From an uncultured Eubacteriales bacterium (GTDB taxonomy: Bacteria; Bacillota; Clostridia; Lachnospirales; Lachnospiraceae): DNA of 64,000 nt. The DNA lies in assembly GCA_900315015.1 (NCBI GenBank), contig OMXJ01000001.1, positions 62,001 to 126,000 of the forward strand, in the 5' to 3' direction. Both the position numbers and the translations under genes were made by a program. Under the pieces are notes generated by a model. That model saw only the letters and a program-made list of their open reading frames with translations, was not told the origin of the DNA and did not search any database. Positions 8,636-16,132 of the stretch are shown in pieces; the stretch's first letter is position 1; every line of letters begins with the position of its first letter.

Positions 8636-8821
8636 ATGAAGAAGGTAGGTAAGGTAATACTTAGAGTATTTGTAGTGGTTGCGGCTGTTGCAGGAACTAT
8701 TGCAGGATTATTTTTCTTTAAAAAGAAAAGAAAAATACGAAAAACTGATGATATTGAAACTGATGATATTCAAACTGATGATAATGAAACTGATGATGCA
8801 AGCAATTCAAAAGCTGACTAA
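8636..8821 (+). CDS. Small single-pass membrane protein with acidic TDD repeats
   Basis: 61 aa. A single transmembrane helix (residues ~8-29) is followed by a basic stop-transfer cluster (KKKRKIRK) and a cytosolic acidic tail built of TDDIE/TDDIQ/TDDNE repeats. These are encoded by a 15-bp DNA repeat at 8744-8797. AAGGAG precedes ATG 8636; an intrinsic terminator follows. Not recognised as a named family. Confidence 0.7.
   Translation: MKKVGKVILRVFVVVAAVAGTIAGLFFFKKKRKIRKTDDIETDDIQTDDNETDDASNSKAD
8744..8797. repeat. 15-bp in-frame tandem repeat
   Basis: ACTGATGATATTGAA in three near-identical copies (8744, 8759, 8774) and a partial fourth (8789-8797). It encodes the TDDxE tail of the small membrane protein. 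Confidence 0.85.
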
Positions 8822-8846
8822 ATATCTGAAATAAGTAAAAAATTTA

Positions 8847-8880
8847 AAAAGCCTGCTTTAATAAATAGAGCAGGCTTTTA
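8847..8880 (+). terminator. Intrinsic terminator
   Basis: AAAAGCCTGCT (8847-8857) pairs perfectly with AGCAGGCTTTT (8869-8879). Confidence 0.85.
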
Positions 8881-8899
8881 GTGTTTAGAGGAAGGTAGA

Positions 8900-9163
8900 A
8901 TGGAGAATTCCTTTAAGTTTTTTAAAAATGAAAAATGTGAATATTATCCTTGTCACAAAGGTTTTAGTAAGGAGGATGACTTCAATTGTCTTTTCTGTTA
9001 CTGCCCCCTGTATTTTTTAGATGAATGCCCCGGTAGCTATAAAATAATAAAGAACAGGAAAGGGAAAGAAATAAAAAGCTGCATGGATTGTGATTTCCCT
9101 CACAGGCCGGAGAATTACGGAAAGATAATAAAGCTTTTGTCTGATAAAATGAAGAAATTATAA
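8900..9163 (+). CDS. Cysteine-rich small-domain protein (putative metal binding)
   Basis: 87 aa with ten Cys, including CxxxxPC (CEYYPC), CLFCYCPLY and CMDCDFPHRPENY. The pattern matches the cysteine-rich small domain found alone or fused to cobalamin-salvage proteins in Clostridia and archaea; zinc or iron-sulfur binding is inferred. No cobalamin gene is adjacent. Starts 19 bp after a terminator with AGGAAGG upstream of ATG 8900. Confidence 0.75.
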   Translation: MENSFKFFKNEKCEYYPCHKGFSKEDDFNCLFCYCPLYFLDECPGSYKIIKNRKGKEIKSCMDCDFPHRPENYGKIIKLLSDKMKKL

Positions 9164-9219
9164 GTTATCAGCCGTAAAACTCTAGGGTTTTTAAGCGCAT
9201 GGACACAAGTCGTAATAGC

Positions 9220-9879
9220 TTACTTGCTCATATTCCAGGACATTTCCCAAAAGGCAAGCTCGTAACGGGAGCAGGAGGTGAAAATGTCGGCAAGGTGCTT
9301 TAGCTGCGCTTCGGTGTAGTTTTCTGTAAGGATATTTAGTTCGTTTAAAAGAATTGCATTATCCTTTGCGTATTCTTCAGAAGCATAGCCCTTTATCCAA
9401 TCACCATAAAAATCATCGTTTATTGAATCAGGCTTTGTCTTAACAATGTTTTTTGCAATAATCTCATAGCTGTAGGCGCAGGAGAGAATCGCTGTAAGGA
9501 TCTCTACTTCGCCTTCTTCGTATGCTACACGGAGCATATAAGAAGTATAAGATAGATTATCTAAAGAGCGAGGTGTATTCTTAATATCCTCGTCAGTTAC
9601 TTTAAGTCTGCTAAGATATCCTTTATGGACATTTAGCTCACCGTTCATTACTGAAATGTATTTTGCAAATAGATTTGCGATTTTAAGGCTCTTAGCCTTT
9701 GCAACACCAACGGCAAAGGTCTTTGCATAATCTTCAAGATATAGGTAGTCCTGAATCATGTAGTAGCGGAACTTTTCTTTATCAAGGTCGCCGTTCTGAA
9801 TTCCCATTACAAAGGGATGTTTATTATATTCCTTCCAAACATCATCTGCTGCTAAAAGCAGTCTTTCTACTGTATTCAT
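9220..9879 (-). CDS. tenA: Aminopyrimidine aminohydrolase TenA (thiaminase II)
   Basis: 219 aa, the normal TenA length. It hydrolyses degraded thiamine pyrimidine (aminomethyl-HMP) to HMP for salvage. Visible: YYMIQDYLYLEDYAK with the substrate-binding Asp, the catalytic Cys region ILSCAYSYEIIAK, and the C-terminal FWEMSWNM. It is the last gene of the TPP-riboswitch operon; ATG 9879 lies 2 bp after the thiT stop. Confidence 0.93.
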   Translation of the reverse strand: MNTVERLLLAADDVWKEYNKHPFVMGIQNGDLDKEKFRYYMIQDYLYLEDYAKTFAVGVAKAKSLKIANLFAKYISVMNGELNVHKGYLSRLKVTDEDIKNTPRSLDNLSYTSYMLRVAYEEGEVEILTAILSCAYSYEIIAKNIVKTKPDSINDDFYGDWIKGYASEEYAKDNAILLNELNILTENYTEAQLKHLADIFTSCSRYELAFWEMSWNMSK

Positions 9880-9881
9880 TT

Positions 9882-10481
9882 TTATTTCCTCTCTATTATG
9901 GATTTAATCTTGTTAAGTGGCAATGATAATACTACTATTCCACAAATTATGAAAAGTGGTACATTCTGTGATAAATTATAAGCTAAGCTGTAGTTAAGAG
10001 CGTTCCATCCATCCCAGGCATTTTGAGAAAAGAAAAGTACACCGCTACCGGTATGCGCAAAAATACTTATTGCACTAGCAAGTAGAACTCCGAGTAGTAC
10101 CTTATACTTTTTATTTATGCCAAAAAGTCCTGTATATCCAAGGCATGAAAAGCATATCATGTGCTCAACGAAGAATTGTCCCCAGTGAGCTAAAGACCAC
10201 ACCGGAATAAGTATTAAGGCAAGAATACCGCAAAGCCAGCCGCCCATGAAGGCAAGCTTGTAATCTACTAATAATGCCATAAGCATTAAAGGAATAGGAG
10301 AGCAAAGTGATATGGTTGCCCCTGTAGGAAGAGGGAATCTTATTGAATCAAGCACAATGGTCATTGCTACAATGATAGCGCAAATGCACATTTTACGAGT
10401 TGAAAGCTTTAGCTTTCTTATCATAAATATAGTTACTAAATGATATATTACAGTAAAAGAAATTACAACAATTGCACTCAT
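9882..10481 (-). CDS. thiT: ECF thiamine transporter substrate-binding component ThiT
   Basis: 199 aa, six hydrophobic segments. The thiamine-binding signature of ThiT is seen as FAHTGSGVLFF and W-NALNYSLAYN. As an S component it would work with a shared ECF energising module (EcfAA'T), which is not in this window. Start overlaps the thiD stop by 4 bp (ATGA), indicating translational coupling. Confidence 0.88.
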   Translation of the reverse strand: MSAIVVISFTVIYHLVTIFMIRKLKLSTRKMCICAIIVAMTIVLDSIRFPLPTGATISLCSPIPLMLMALLVDYKLAFMGGWLCGILALILIPVWSLAHWGQFFVEHMICFSCLGYTGLFGINKKYKVLLGVLLASAISIFAHTGSGVLFFSQNAWDGWNALNYSLAYNLSQNVPLFIICGIVVLSLPLNKIKSIIERK

Positions 10482-11293
10482 GAATTAGCTCCTTTGCTGA
10501 ATTCACCCTGAAGATCGAAGGCGTGATTCATTGGACCAGAGCCCTTTCCTAGATCTAAGTCAGCAGCAAGAGCACCTGAAATATAATCCTTAGCGCGCTT
10601 AACAGCATCGTTTAAAGAAAATCCCTTGGCAAGATTTGAGGCAATGGCACTTGAAAGAGTGCAGCCTGTACCATGGGTATTTGGATTATTTATACGCTTT
10701 CCCTTAAACCAGGTGGCTTCACCGTTAGAATAGAGAAGGTCGTTTGCATCATTGATGTTATGTCCTCCCTTAAGAAGAACGGCGCAGTTGTAATTATCAC
10801 CGATTTTCTTTGCAGCTGTTACCATGTCGTCTTCAGTTTTAATGGTAATTTCTGATAGAATCTCAGCTTCAGGAATGTTAGGAGTTACCACAGTAGCGAT
10901 TGGCAGGAATTCTTCTATGAGAGTTTTCACTGCATCGCTCTTTAGAAGGGCAGAGCCGGAGGTTGCAACCATAACAGGGTCTACAACTATGTTTTTTGCC
11001 TTGTAGAATCTCAGCCTTTCTGCAATTACTCGGATAAGCTCACTAGAAGCTACCATACCGATTTTTACAGCATCAGGATAGATATCCTCGAATACTGCGT
11101 CAATTTGATCCTTCAGGAAATCAGGTGTTGATTCCTGTATTGCTCTTACGCCGGTTGTGTTCTGTGCGGTAAGTGCAGTAATTGCACTCATGGCAAAAAC
11201 ACCGTTCATTGTCATGGTCTTAAGATCGGCCTGAATACCGGCGCCTCCACTGCTGTCACTTCCAGCAATGGTCAATGCTGTTTTCATTTTCAT
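10478..11293 (-). CDS. thiD: HMP / HMP-phosphate kinase ThiD
   Basis: 271 aa. It phosphorylates hydroxymethylpyrimidine twice to HMP-PP. Ribokinase-fold signatures: GSDSSGGAGIQADLKTM at the N-terminus, DPVMVATSGSALL, and the anion hole NTHGTGCTLSSAIA. GGAGAAATTT precedes ATG 11293. Confidence 0.95.
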   Translation of the reverse strand: MKMKTALTIAGSDSSGGAGIQADLKTMTMNGVFAMSAITALTAQNTTGVRAIQESTPDFLKDQIDAVFEDIYPDAVKIGMVASSELIRVIAERLRFYKAKNIVVDPVMVATSGSALLKSDAVKTLIEEFLPIATVVTPNIPEAEILSEITIKTEDDMVTAAKKIGDNYNCAVLLKGGHNINDANDLLYSNGEATWFKGKRINNPNTHGTGCTLSSAIASNLAKGFSLNDAVKRAKDYISGALAADLDLGKGSGPMNHAFDLQGEFSKGANS

Positions 11294-11369
11294 AAATTTC
11301 TCCTTTCGTTTATCAGCATTTTTTATATAGCGGCATAAGGTGGTGCCCCCAGTCTACCGCTTAAAGATT

Positions 11370-11439
11370 GCTGTGGCGTTACGCTTTAGGCATTATGCGA
11401 TGTGCATTATGCATTTGGCTTTATGCATTTGGCTTTATG
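11370..11439. repeat. 14-bp tandem array starting at the thiE stop codon
   Basis: Read on the minus strand, CATAAAGCCAAATG occurs twice exactly, then as CATAATGCACATCG, CATAATGCCTAAAG and a weak CGTAACGCCACAGC. The TAA of the first unit is the thiE stop (11435-11437). The array fills much of the thiE-thiD gap. Confidence 0.8.
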
Positions 11440-12076
11440 TACCCAGCATTTCTTCTGAAGCTTTACGGAGCATGCGGCATTCTGCTTCAATGTCAGATGC
11501 TGCAAAAATAGCGCTAACAAGTGCAACTCCGGAGATACCGGTGCCGGATAGCTCTGCGATATTAGTTTTGTTGATGCCTCCTATGGCAACAACTGGAATA
11601 TCAACAGCATTACAAATATCACGGAGAGTTTCCTTTGAAAGGCTGCTGACATTTGCTTTAGTAGAAGTTGAAAAGACCGAGCCGGCTCCAAGGCAGTCTG
11701 CTCCATTTTTAACTGCCTCAAGGGCTTCCTCTACAGAATGTACGGAAACGCCAATCATCATGTCATTTCCGACCTTTTCTCTTACCTGATTTGCTTTCAT
11801 GTCATCTTGTCCAACGTGGATTCCGTCAGCATGACATTTAATGGCAATATCTACGTTGTCATTTATGAATAGTGGTACCTTGTACTTTTTACAAAGAACA
11901 GAAATTTCAAGGGCTTCCTTTAGAAATTCCTCCTCGCCAAGTGTCTTTTCACGAAGCTGAACGCAGGTAACGCCGCCCTTAAGGGCTGATTCTACCTGTT
12001 CATATAAGCTTTGATTCTTCGTCCATGCCCTGTCTGTAACGGCATAGAGCAGCATATTTTTCTTATCGCACTTCAT
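11435..12076 (-). CDS. thiE: Thiamine-phosphate synthase ThiE
   Basis: 213 aa TIM barrel joining HMP-PP and HET-P to thiamine phosphate. Visible: YAVTDR at the start, VQLREKTL (pyrophosphate-binding Arg/Lys), IHVGQDDM, and VVAIGGINKTN. The phosphate loop reads LGAGSVFSTSTKAN rather than the commoner GPIFPT. It overlaps the thiM end by 14 bp. The C-terminal codon and stop form the first unit of a 14-bp tandem array. Confidence 0.94.
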   Translation of the reverse strand: MKCDKKNMLLYAVTDRAWTKNQSLYEQVESALKGGVTCVQLREKTLGEEEFLKEALEISVLCKKYKVPLFINDNVDIAIKCHADGIHVGQDDMKANQVREKVGNDMMIGVSVHSVEEALEAVKNGADCLGAGSVFSTSTKANVSSLSKETLRDICNAVDIPVVAIGGINKTNIAELSGTGISGVALVSAIFAASDIEAECRMLRKASEEMLGT

Positions 12077-12977
12077 ATTTTGCTCCTTTCGCTAGCATTT
12101 CCGGAGTCATATTGTATATTGCATCAATTATGTAGTTTCTATAAGTAGAATTACCATCTAATGGAGTGAGCCTTTCATGTGCTATTTCGCCGGCGTAGCC
12201 CATGGCGGCAACTGCAGCAGCAGTAGCCTCTAGTGGGCTATCAGGGTTTGCCGTTACAAAGGCAGCGGTGAGGCTTGATAGCTGACAGCCTGTTCCAGTG
12301 ATTGAAGACATGTCAGGATGCCCGTTATATATGCAGTAAGCCTTGCTACTATCTGCAACAATGTCTATTGCACCGGTTATGGCTATTACGGCGCCGGTTT
12401 TAGCAGAGAAATCCTTCGCAAAGGATACTGCTGCAGCGAGGTTTTCTTTAGTCACCTTATCTGAGGTGTTTGCATCTACGCCTTTAGGGGCAAGGGATCC
12501 TTTTTCAGCAAAACTTCCTTTTTCAGCAAGGCTTCCTTTTTCAGCAAGACATCTTTTTTCAGCAAGACATCCGCTATCAGCAAGACCTACGCCTGCAGCA
12601 AGTGTCTTGATTTCAGAAATATTGCCGCGGATGGCAGTGAATTTAACTTCCTCAAGCAGTTTTTTTGCAGTATCTGTACGGAGCTTTGAAACTCCAACGC
12701 CTACCGGGTCTAAAACAACAGGATGCTTTAATTCGTTTGCAGTTTTTCCGGCGATAAGCATGGACTTAATAGTGCGGCTGTTCAAGGTTCCTATATTGAT
12801 ATTTAAGCCAGCGCAGATACCGGTTATTTCCGCTACTTCGCCGTCATCATCTGCCATTATCGGGGCAGCGCCGCAGGCTATAGTAATGTTTGCACAGTCA
12901 TTTACAGTAACATAATTTGTTATGTTGTGAATGAGAGGACTTTTTTTTCGAACATTTTCAAGCATTTTATCAAGCAT
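12063..12977 (-). CDS. thiM: Hydroxyethylthiazole kinase ThiM with in-frame repeat insertion
   Basis: 304 aa; typical ThiM is about 265-275. It phosphorylates hydroxyethylthiazole for salvage. Motifs: HNITNYVTVNDCAN, MADDDGEV, DPVGVG, and the catalytic TGTGCQLSS. Start ATG 12977 is preceded by GGAAGGAA; an upstream ATG at 12995 lies before that site and is less likely. The extra length is a hexapeptide repeat (LAEKGS-like, residues ~130-165) between a helix and the ATP-site region, encoded by an 18-bp repeat at 12505-12590. Insertion is in frame and flanking motifs are intact. Confidence 0.92.
   Translation of the reverse strand: MLDKMLENVRKKSPLIHNITNYVTVNDCANITIACGAAPIMADDDGEVAEITGICAGLNINIGTLNSRTIKSMLIAGKTANELKHPVVLDPVGVGVSKLRTDTAKKLLEEVKFTAIRGNISEIKTLAAGVGLADSGCLAEKRCLAEKGSLAEKGSFAEKGSLAPKGVDANTSDKVTKENLAAAVSFAKDFSAKTGAVIAITGAIDIVADSSKAYCIYNGHPDMSSITGTGCQLSSLTAAFVTANPDSPLEATAAAVAAMGYAGEIAHERLTPLDGNSTYRNYIIDAIYNMTPEMLAKGAKYEVR
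12505..12590. repeat. 18-bp tandem repeat inside thiM
   Basis: TCAGCA recurs at 12505, 12523, 12541, 12559 and 12577, exactly 18 bp apart, with variable AAGRCWTCYTTT-type spacers. It encodes the LAEKGS/LAEKRC peptide repeat. Confidence 0.9.
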
Positions 12978-12997
12978 TTTAAAAATTCCTTCCAATA

Positions 12998-13141
12998 GTT
13001 ATTACAATTGCAGTTATAAGTTTTGTCCTTCATGTTATTACAATTGTAGTTATAAGTTTTATCCTTCCTGTTATTACAATTGCAGTTATAATTTTTATCT
13101 TACTAGTTATTGAGGTTTTGTTATAAGATTAATCTTGCATA
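12998..13141. repeat. 36-bp tandem array between thiW and thiM
   Basis: Three clear copies start at 12998, 13034 and 13070 (GTTATTACAATTGCAG... period 36), followed by at least one decayed copy (13106-13141) and traces up to the thiW stop. On the minus strand each unit carries a GAAGGA/GGAAGGA element like the thiM ribosome binding site, plus a CAATTG-centred palindrome. Confidence 0.85.
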
Positions 13142-13164
13142 GTATTGTAATTAGGTTTATAAGC

Positions 13165-13682
13165 TTACCTTGAAAGTGAACTCTGCATATTCTGAAGGAT
13201 GCCTGCCTTCTTTAGGCTGTAAACTAAAACTGCTGCAATTATTGCTCCACCAGCCGTAGAAATAAGGAATGGAACAATATATACATAAAAAGCGAGCTCA
13301 GAAGCGTTCTTTCCCATAAACAGGATTGCAACCGGGTAAGCAGTGAGGCCGCCAAGAATGGCAGTTCCAAAAACTTCACCGATCAAGGTCAAAGGAAGGT
13401 TCTTTGTTTTAGAATAAACAAGGCCGCACATAAGAGCGCCGATCATACTTCCAGGGAAAGCAAGAGGGCTTCCGAGGGCTAAAAAATTACGTAGAAGAGA
13501 GGAGACAAAGGCTGCTCCGACACCGTATCCAGGGCCTAGAAGCACCGCACATAGTATGTTTATCATATGCTGAATGGGTGCGCATTTACTTCCGAAAACA
13601 GGGAAAGAGAACATGCTTCCTACAACTGCAACAGCGCAGAATATTCCAGCAATGGCTAATTTTTAGTGTTTGTTTTTTTCAT
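13165..13682 (-). pseudogene. thiW: Thiazole transporter ThiW, frameshifted near the N-terminus
   Basis: ThiW is a membrane protein linked to thiazole uptake in TPP-regulated operons. The expected start ATG 13682 has an AAAGGAG site at 13692-13698, but its frame ends after eight codons (MKKTNTKN). One added A in the A5 run (T5 at 13660-13664 on the plus strand) or the A7 run (13673-13679) restores a continuous frame: KKLAIAGIFCAVAVVGSMFSF, leading into the remaining 149 codons, which read cleanly (VFGSKCAPIQHM, GPGYGVGAAF). Otherwise translation could only begin at ATG 13614, losing the first membrane helix. It may be a true mutation, a phase-variable homopolymer or a sequencing error. Confidence 0.8.
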
Positions 13683-13722
13683 GATAAAAATCTCCTTTGG
13701 TTTTAAGAATAAGATTAGAAAT

Positions 13723-13762
13723 AAAAAAATACGGGGAATACCTCAAGTGGTATTCCCCGTAT
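13723..13762 (-). terminator. Riboswitch-controlled intrinsic terminator
   Basis: ACGGGGAATACC (12 bp, 13749-13760 and 13731-13742) forms a perfect stem, loop ACTTGA, followed on the minus strand by a run of seven T. It lies between the TPP aptamer and thiW, fitting control by transcription attenuation. Confidence 0.9.
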
Positions 13763-13846
13763 ATAAAGTTATTAACGTATAAAGTATTAAATATGAAACT
13801 TCGAATACAAAACTAAGTTACTAACAATATAAAAAACAGAATATAA

Positions 13847-13932
13847 ACGTTCCTACGGCGGCATTATCCACATCAGGTATAAGGGTCGAAGTTGATTACT
13901 TCCTCTCAGCAAGCTGACACAAGCTCCCCTGA
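13847..13932 (-). promoter_or_regulatory. TPP riboswitch (THI element)
   Basis: On the minus strand the conserved THI-box blocks appear in order: AGGGGAGCTT, GCTGAGAGG, CGACCCTTATACCTGA, GGATAATGCCG and CGTAGGAACG. Thiamine pyrophosphate binding would favour the downstream terminator and switch off thiW-thiM-thiE-thiD-thiT-tenA. Confidence 0.95.
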
Positions 13933-13948
13933 ATTTATTTCAATGGGC

Positions 13949-13977
13949 ATTATACAACTAATTATTATAAAAAACAA
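13949..13977 (-). promoter_or_regulatory. Promoter of the thiamine operon
   Basis: On the minus strand, TTGTTT (13972-13977), 17 bp, TATAAT (13949-13954). It is placed a few bases before the riboswitch aptamer. Confidence 0.75.
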
Positions 13978-13993
13978 GAGATTTTTTTAAAAA

Positions 13994-14027
13994 TCTTGCC
14001 CGGTGCAGCAAAGTGTGGTAAAATTAA
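13994..14027 (+). promoter_or_regulatory. Putative promoter of the thioesterase gene
   Basis: TTGCCC, 17 bp, TAAAAT, divergent from the thi promoter. The -35 match is weak. Confidence 0.45.
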
Positions 14028-14083
14028 TACTGCGGGGTCCGGAAAGTGCCTGCAATAAGAGAGAATGAGAAGAGGATAAGTAA

Positions 14084-14473
14084 ATGAATGTAGAGGAAGC
14101 AAGAGAATATTTTAAGGAAGATCGTTATGCAATGTCTACGACAGGGATAAAGATAGATGAGGTAGGAGAGAACTATTCAAAATGCCATATAGATATTGAA
14201 GATAGACATTTAGCAGTAGGAGATCATGTAATGGGAGGGGCTATTTTTACACTTGCGGATTTCACATTTGCTGTTGCAACTAATGATAAGGAAAAGGTTA
14301 CTCTTACACTTAGCAGCACAATCAATTTTGTAAATCAGCCTAAGGACAAGGTTCTTGTTTCTGAATGCAGATGCATCAAAGATGGAAGGAAGACCTGTGT
14401 GTTTGAAACTGAGATAAAGGATGGTAACGGTAGATTGGTAGCCACTGTAGTGAATACCGGATTTCATATGTAG
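14084..14473 (+). CDS. PaaI-type hotdog thioesterase
   Basis: 129 aa. Single hotdog domain: HLAVGDHVMGGAIFTLADFTFAVA matches the PaaI pattern, where the acidic residue in the central helix (here Asp in LADF) activates water to hydrolyse an acyl-CoA. Substrate unknown. ATG 14084 has a weak upstream AGAGGATAAG. Monocistronic. Confidence 0.85.
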   Translation: MNVEEAREYFKEDRYAMSTTGIKIDEVGENYSKCHIDIEDRHLAVGDHVMGGAIFTLADFTFAVATNDKEKVTLTLSSTINFVNQPKDKVLVSECRCIKDGRKTCVFETEIKDGNGRLVATVVNTGFHM

Positions 14474-14633
14474 CTTGTTAATAATTTAACTAATTAAAAA
14501 GACTTGTAGGTGTTGATAATGCTAGAAGTTATATGATTGAAGTATAGTTTATTGGTATAAGATTATAATTATTAAATAATAAAAATAAAATAAAGTACTT
14601 GACATTTACCCGAAGATGTATTATGATGTATTT

Positions 14634-14776
14634 ACAAGATAAGTAACACTTATCAAACAGGAGATTTAAATAAATAAGATTATAATTCTTGAGGGATAGA
14701 TTTATATACTGGCTCGAAGAAGCAGCTATTAACGCAGATAGCTGCTTCTTCAATATGTGTAATCTATCTTTTTTTA
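14634..14776 (+). ncRNA. Candidate independently transcribed small structured RNA
   Basis: A consensus promoter (TTGACA 14599-14604, 17 bp, TATGAT 14622-14627) predicts a start near 14634. Just inside, GATAAGT-AAC-ACTTATC (14638-14654) forms a perfect hairpin. The 3' half nests two helices: outer GATAGATT/AATCTATC (14695-14702 with 14761-14768) and a perfect 14-bp inner stem GAAGAAGCAGCTAT/ATAGCTGCTTCTTC (14716-14751). A T7 run at 14769 ends it like an intrinsic terminator. A GGAG at 14660 is not followed by a usable ORF. It does not match any riboswitch I know; a leader-attenuator is the alternative. Confidence 0.55.
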
Positions 14777-14923
14777 TGCCTTAAAATAGTAACCGGTAAT
14801 GCTTTAATAAGTATAACAGTGTATTCGTGAGGGGATTTTGTCAGTTATGTGTCTAGGATATCTAATATTAGTAAAATCTCAAAAAAGAAAGTATTATAGA
14901 AGATAAGTAAATACAGTAGTTTG

Positions 14924-14955
14924 AAATGGCCAGCAGTGTTAGCTGGTCATTTTTT
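14924..14955 (+). terminator. Intrinsic terminator before the ABC cassette
   Basis: AAATGGCCAGC (14924-14934) pairs with GCTGGTCATTT (14942-14952; one G-T wobble), followed by T-run. It insulates the ABC promoter from upstream transcription. Confidence 0.75.
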
Positions 14956-14973
14956 AAATATTTAAAAAAGTAC

Positions 14974-15043
14974 TTGACAAAGTGTATATAGCTGTGTATA
15001 CTGTGTATAAGTTAAATATATACGGTATATACAGCTATATACA
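14974..15043 (+). promoter_or_regulatory. Promoter with 19-nt inverted-repeat operator of the YtrA-type cassette
   Basis: TTGACA 14974-14979, 17 bp, TATACT 14997-15002. TGTATATAGCTGTGTATAC (14983-15001) is matched by its reverse complement at 15025-15043 with one mismatch. One arm covers the spacer and -10, the other the early transcript. The GTATA...TATAC style is that of GntR/YtrA operators, and a YtrA-type gene is encoded 2 kb downstream in the same cassette. Confidence 0.75.
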
Positions 15044-15166
15044 ATATAGCATAGCTTGTTAAACATCTTAAGGCGTATGTACCGTTATATATTAACTAAA
15101 ATTTACAAGAAAATTTTCTTGAAGCGAGATTTTACATGGCATCGAAATGTTTTAAAAGGAGGAACA

Positions 15167-16114
15167 ATGGGAGATATTATATTAAAGTGTGAGAAAGTGA
15201 GTAAAAAGCTCACTTCAAAGGAAGAAAAATGTTTTAATTTAAAGGATATAAGCTTTGAGGTGGAAGCTGGCGAAGTAATTGGCCTTATAGGAAGAAATGG
15301 CTGCGGAAAGACTTCACTTATAAAGGTGCTTATTGGTACCTATAGATTAAATGATAATCTAGTAAATAAGGGAAGCGGGAAAGTGACCTTTATAGGCTAT
15401 GATAGTAAAAAGAATCAGAAGGATTATAGAAATGCCCTGAGCTTTGTACTAATCGATAATCCTTTTGATAAGACGCTTTCGCCGATTGGAAATGGAGAGT
15501 TATATGGTCCATATTATTCAGGTTTTTCAATGGATAAGTATGTTGAAAATTTGAATAAGTTCGGAGTCTATAGCGAGAAGAAATGGTGGAGAAATGATAA
15601 AAATAAGAGCTCTGAGCTTGAGGACATGTCAACCGGAGAGGTGCTTAAAATGCAGCTTGCCTTTTCCTTATCGTATCCATCTAGCTTACTTGTAATGGAT
15701 GAACCAACCGGTAATTTAGATGTTGAATTCAGAGATAGCTTTTATGATGTGATAAGAGATTATGTAAGCGATGAAAAGCATTCAGTAATAATATCAAGTC
15801 ATATTATAGAAGAAATCGAAAAAATATCCGACAAATTATTATGGATGGGGAAGAGAAAGGTGGATGAAGAGGAAGAAGGATATGTCAGATTCTTTGGAAC
15901 CCAGGATGAATTAAAGGAGCGCTACCGTATGGTAGAGGCTGATAAGAGTGTGATTGACAAAATTGATGGTGACATGCTTGTTGGAAAAGATGTGAATGAA
16001 GTTCATTCGCAGGCATTAGTTGATGTATCAAAAAAGAAACTTAGCAAAGAAATGGAAATATATTCAAGATATGCTGATTTAAAAGAAATTTTTTATTACG
16101 TAGAACGCTTATAA
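15167..16114 (+). CDS. ABC transporter ATP-binding protein
   Basis: 315 aa from ATG 15167, which has a perfect AAAAGGAGG; an in-frame TTG at 15056 lies inside the operator region and is rejected. Walker A GRNGCGKTSL, Walker B LLVMDEPTGNLD, signature region DMSTGEVLKMQLA, and H-switch SSHIIEEIE. The ABC signature is degenerate (MSTGE for LSGGQ), as in YtrB-type ATPases. Pairs with the permease gene 18 bp downstream. Substrate unknown; a peptide/antibiotic-stress role is inferred from the YtrA-type regulator. Confidence 0.85.
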   Translation: MGDIILKCEKVSKKLTSKEEKCFNLKDISFEVEAGEVIGLIGRNGCGKTSLIKVLIGTYRLNDNLVNKGSGKVTFIGYDSKKNQKDYRNALSFVLIDNPFDKTLSPIGNGELYGPYYSGFSMDKYVENLNKFGVYSEKKWWRNDKNKSSELEDMSTGEVLKMQLAFSLSYPSSLLVMDEPTGNLDVEFRDSFYDVIRDYVSDEKHSVIISSHIIEEIEKISDKLLWMGKRKVDEEEEGYVRFFGTQDELKERYRMVEADKSVIDKIDGDMLVGKDVNEVHSQALVDVSKKKLSKEMEIYSRYADLKEIFYYVERL

Positions 16115-16132
16115 TGATGAAAGAGGCTGAAA

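Larger units (their letters stand above)
14474..15166 (+). other. 693-bp intergenic region: candidate small RNA, second hairpin, operator-promoter
   Basis: No convincing protein gene. From left to right: a promoter and structured transcript (14599-14776), a second hairpin-terminator (14924-14955), and the promoter with a 19-nt inverted repeat of the ABC cassette (14974-15043). The stretch 14777-14920 is AT-rich and shows nothing I can name. Confidence 0.6.

Noticed and set aside
9699..9926. 75-codon plus-strand ORF over tenA
   Set aside because: Antisense shadow of tenA and thiT, whose motifs are clear.
12343..12915. 190-codon plus-strand ORF over thiM
   Set aside because: Mirror frame of thiM; Ser/Ala-rich composition comes from the complementary repeat.
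12998..13141. CRISPR array
   Set aside because: Units are contiguous 36-bp repeats with no unique spacers.
14691..14790. Short ORF from TTG in the 14.6 kb transcript
   Set aside because: About 34 codons, poor spacing from any GGAG, and it runs through the terminator hairpin; structure explains the sequence better.
15056..15166. Upstream TTG start for the first ABC ATPase
   Set aside because: It falls within the transcript start and operator region; ATG 15167 has a perfect AAAAGGAGG.
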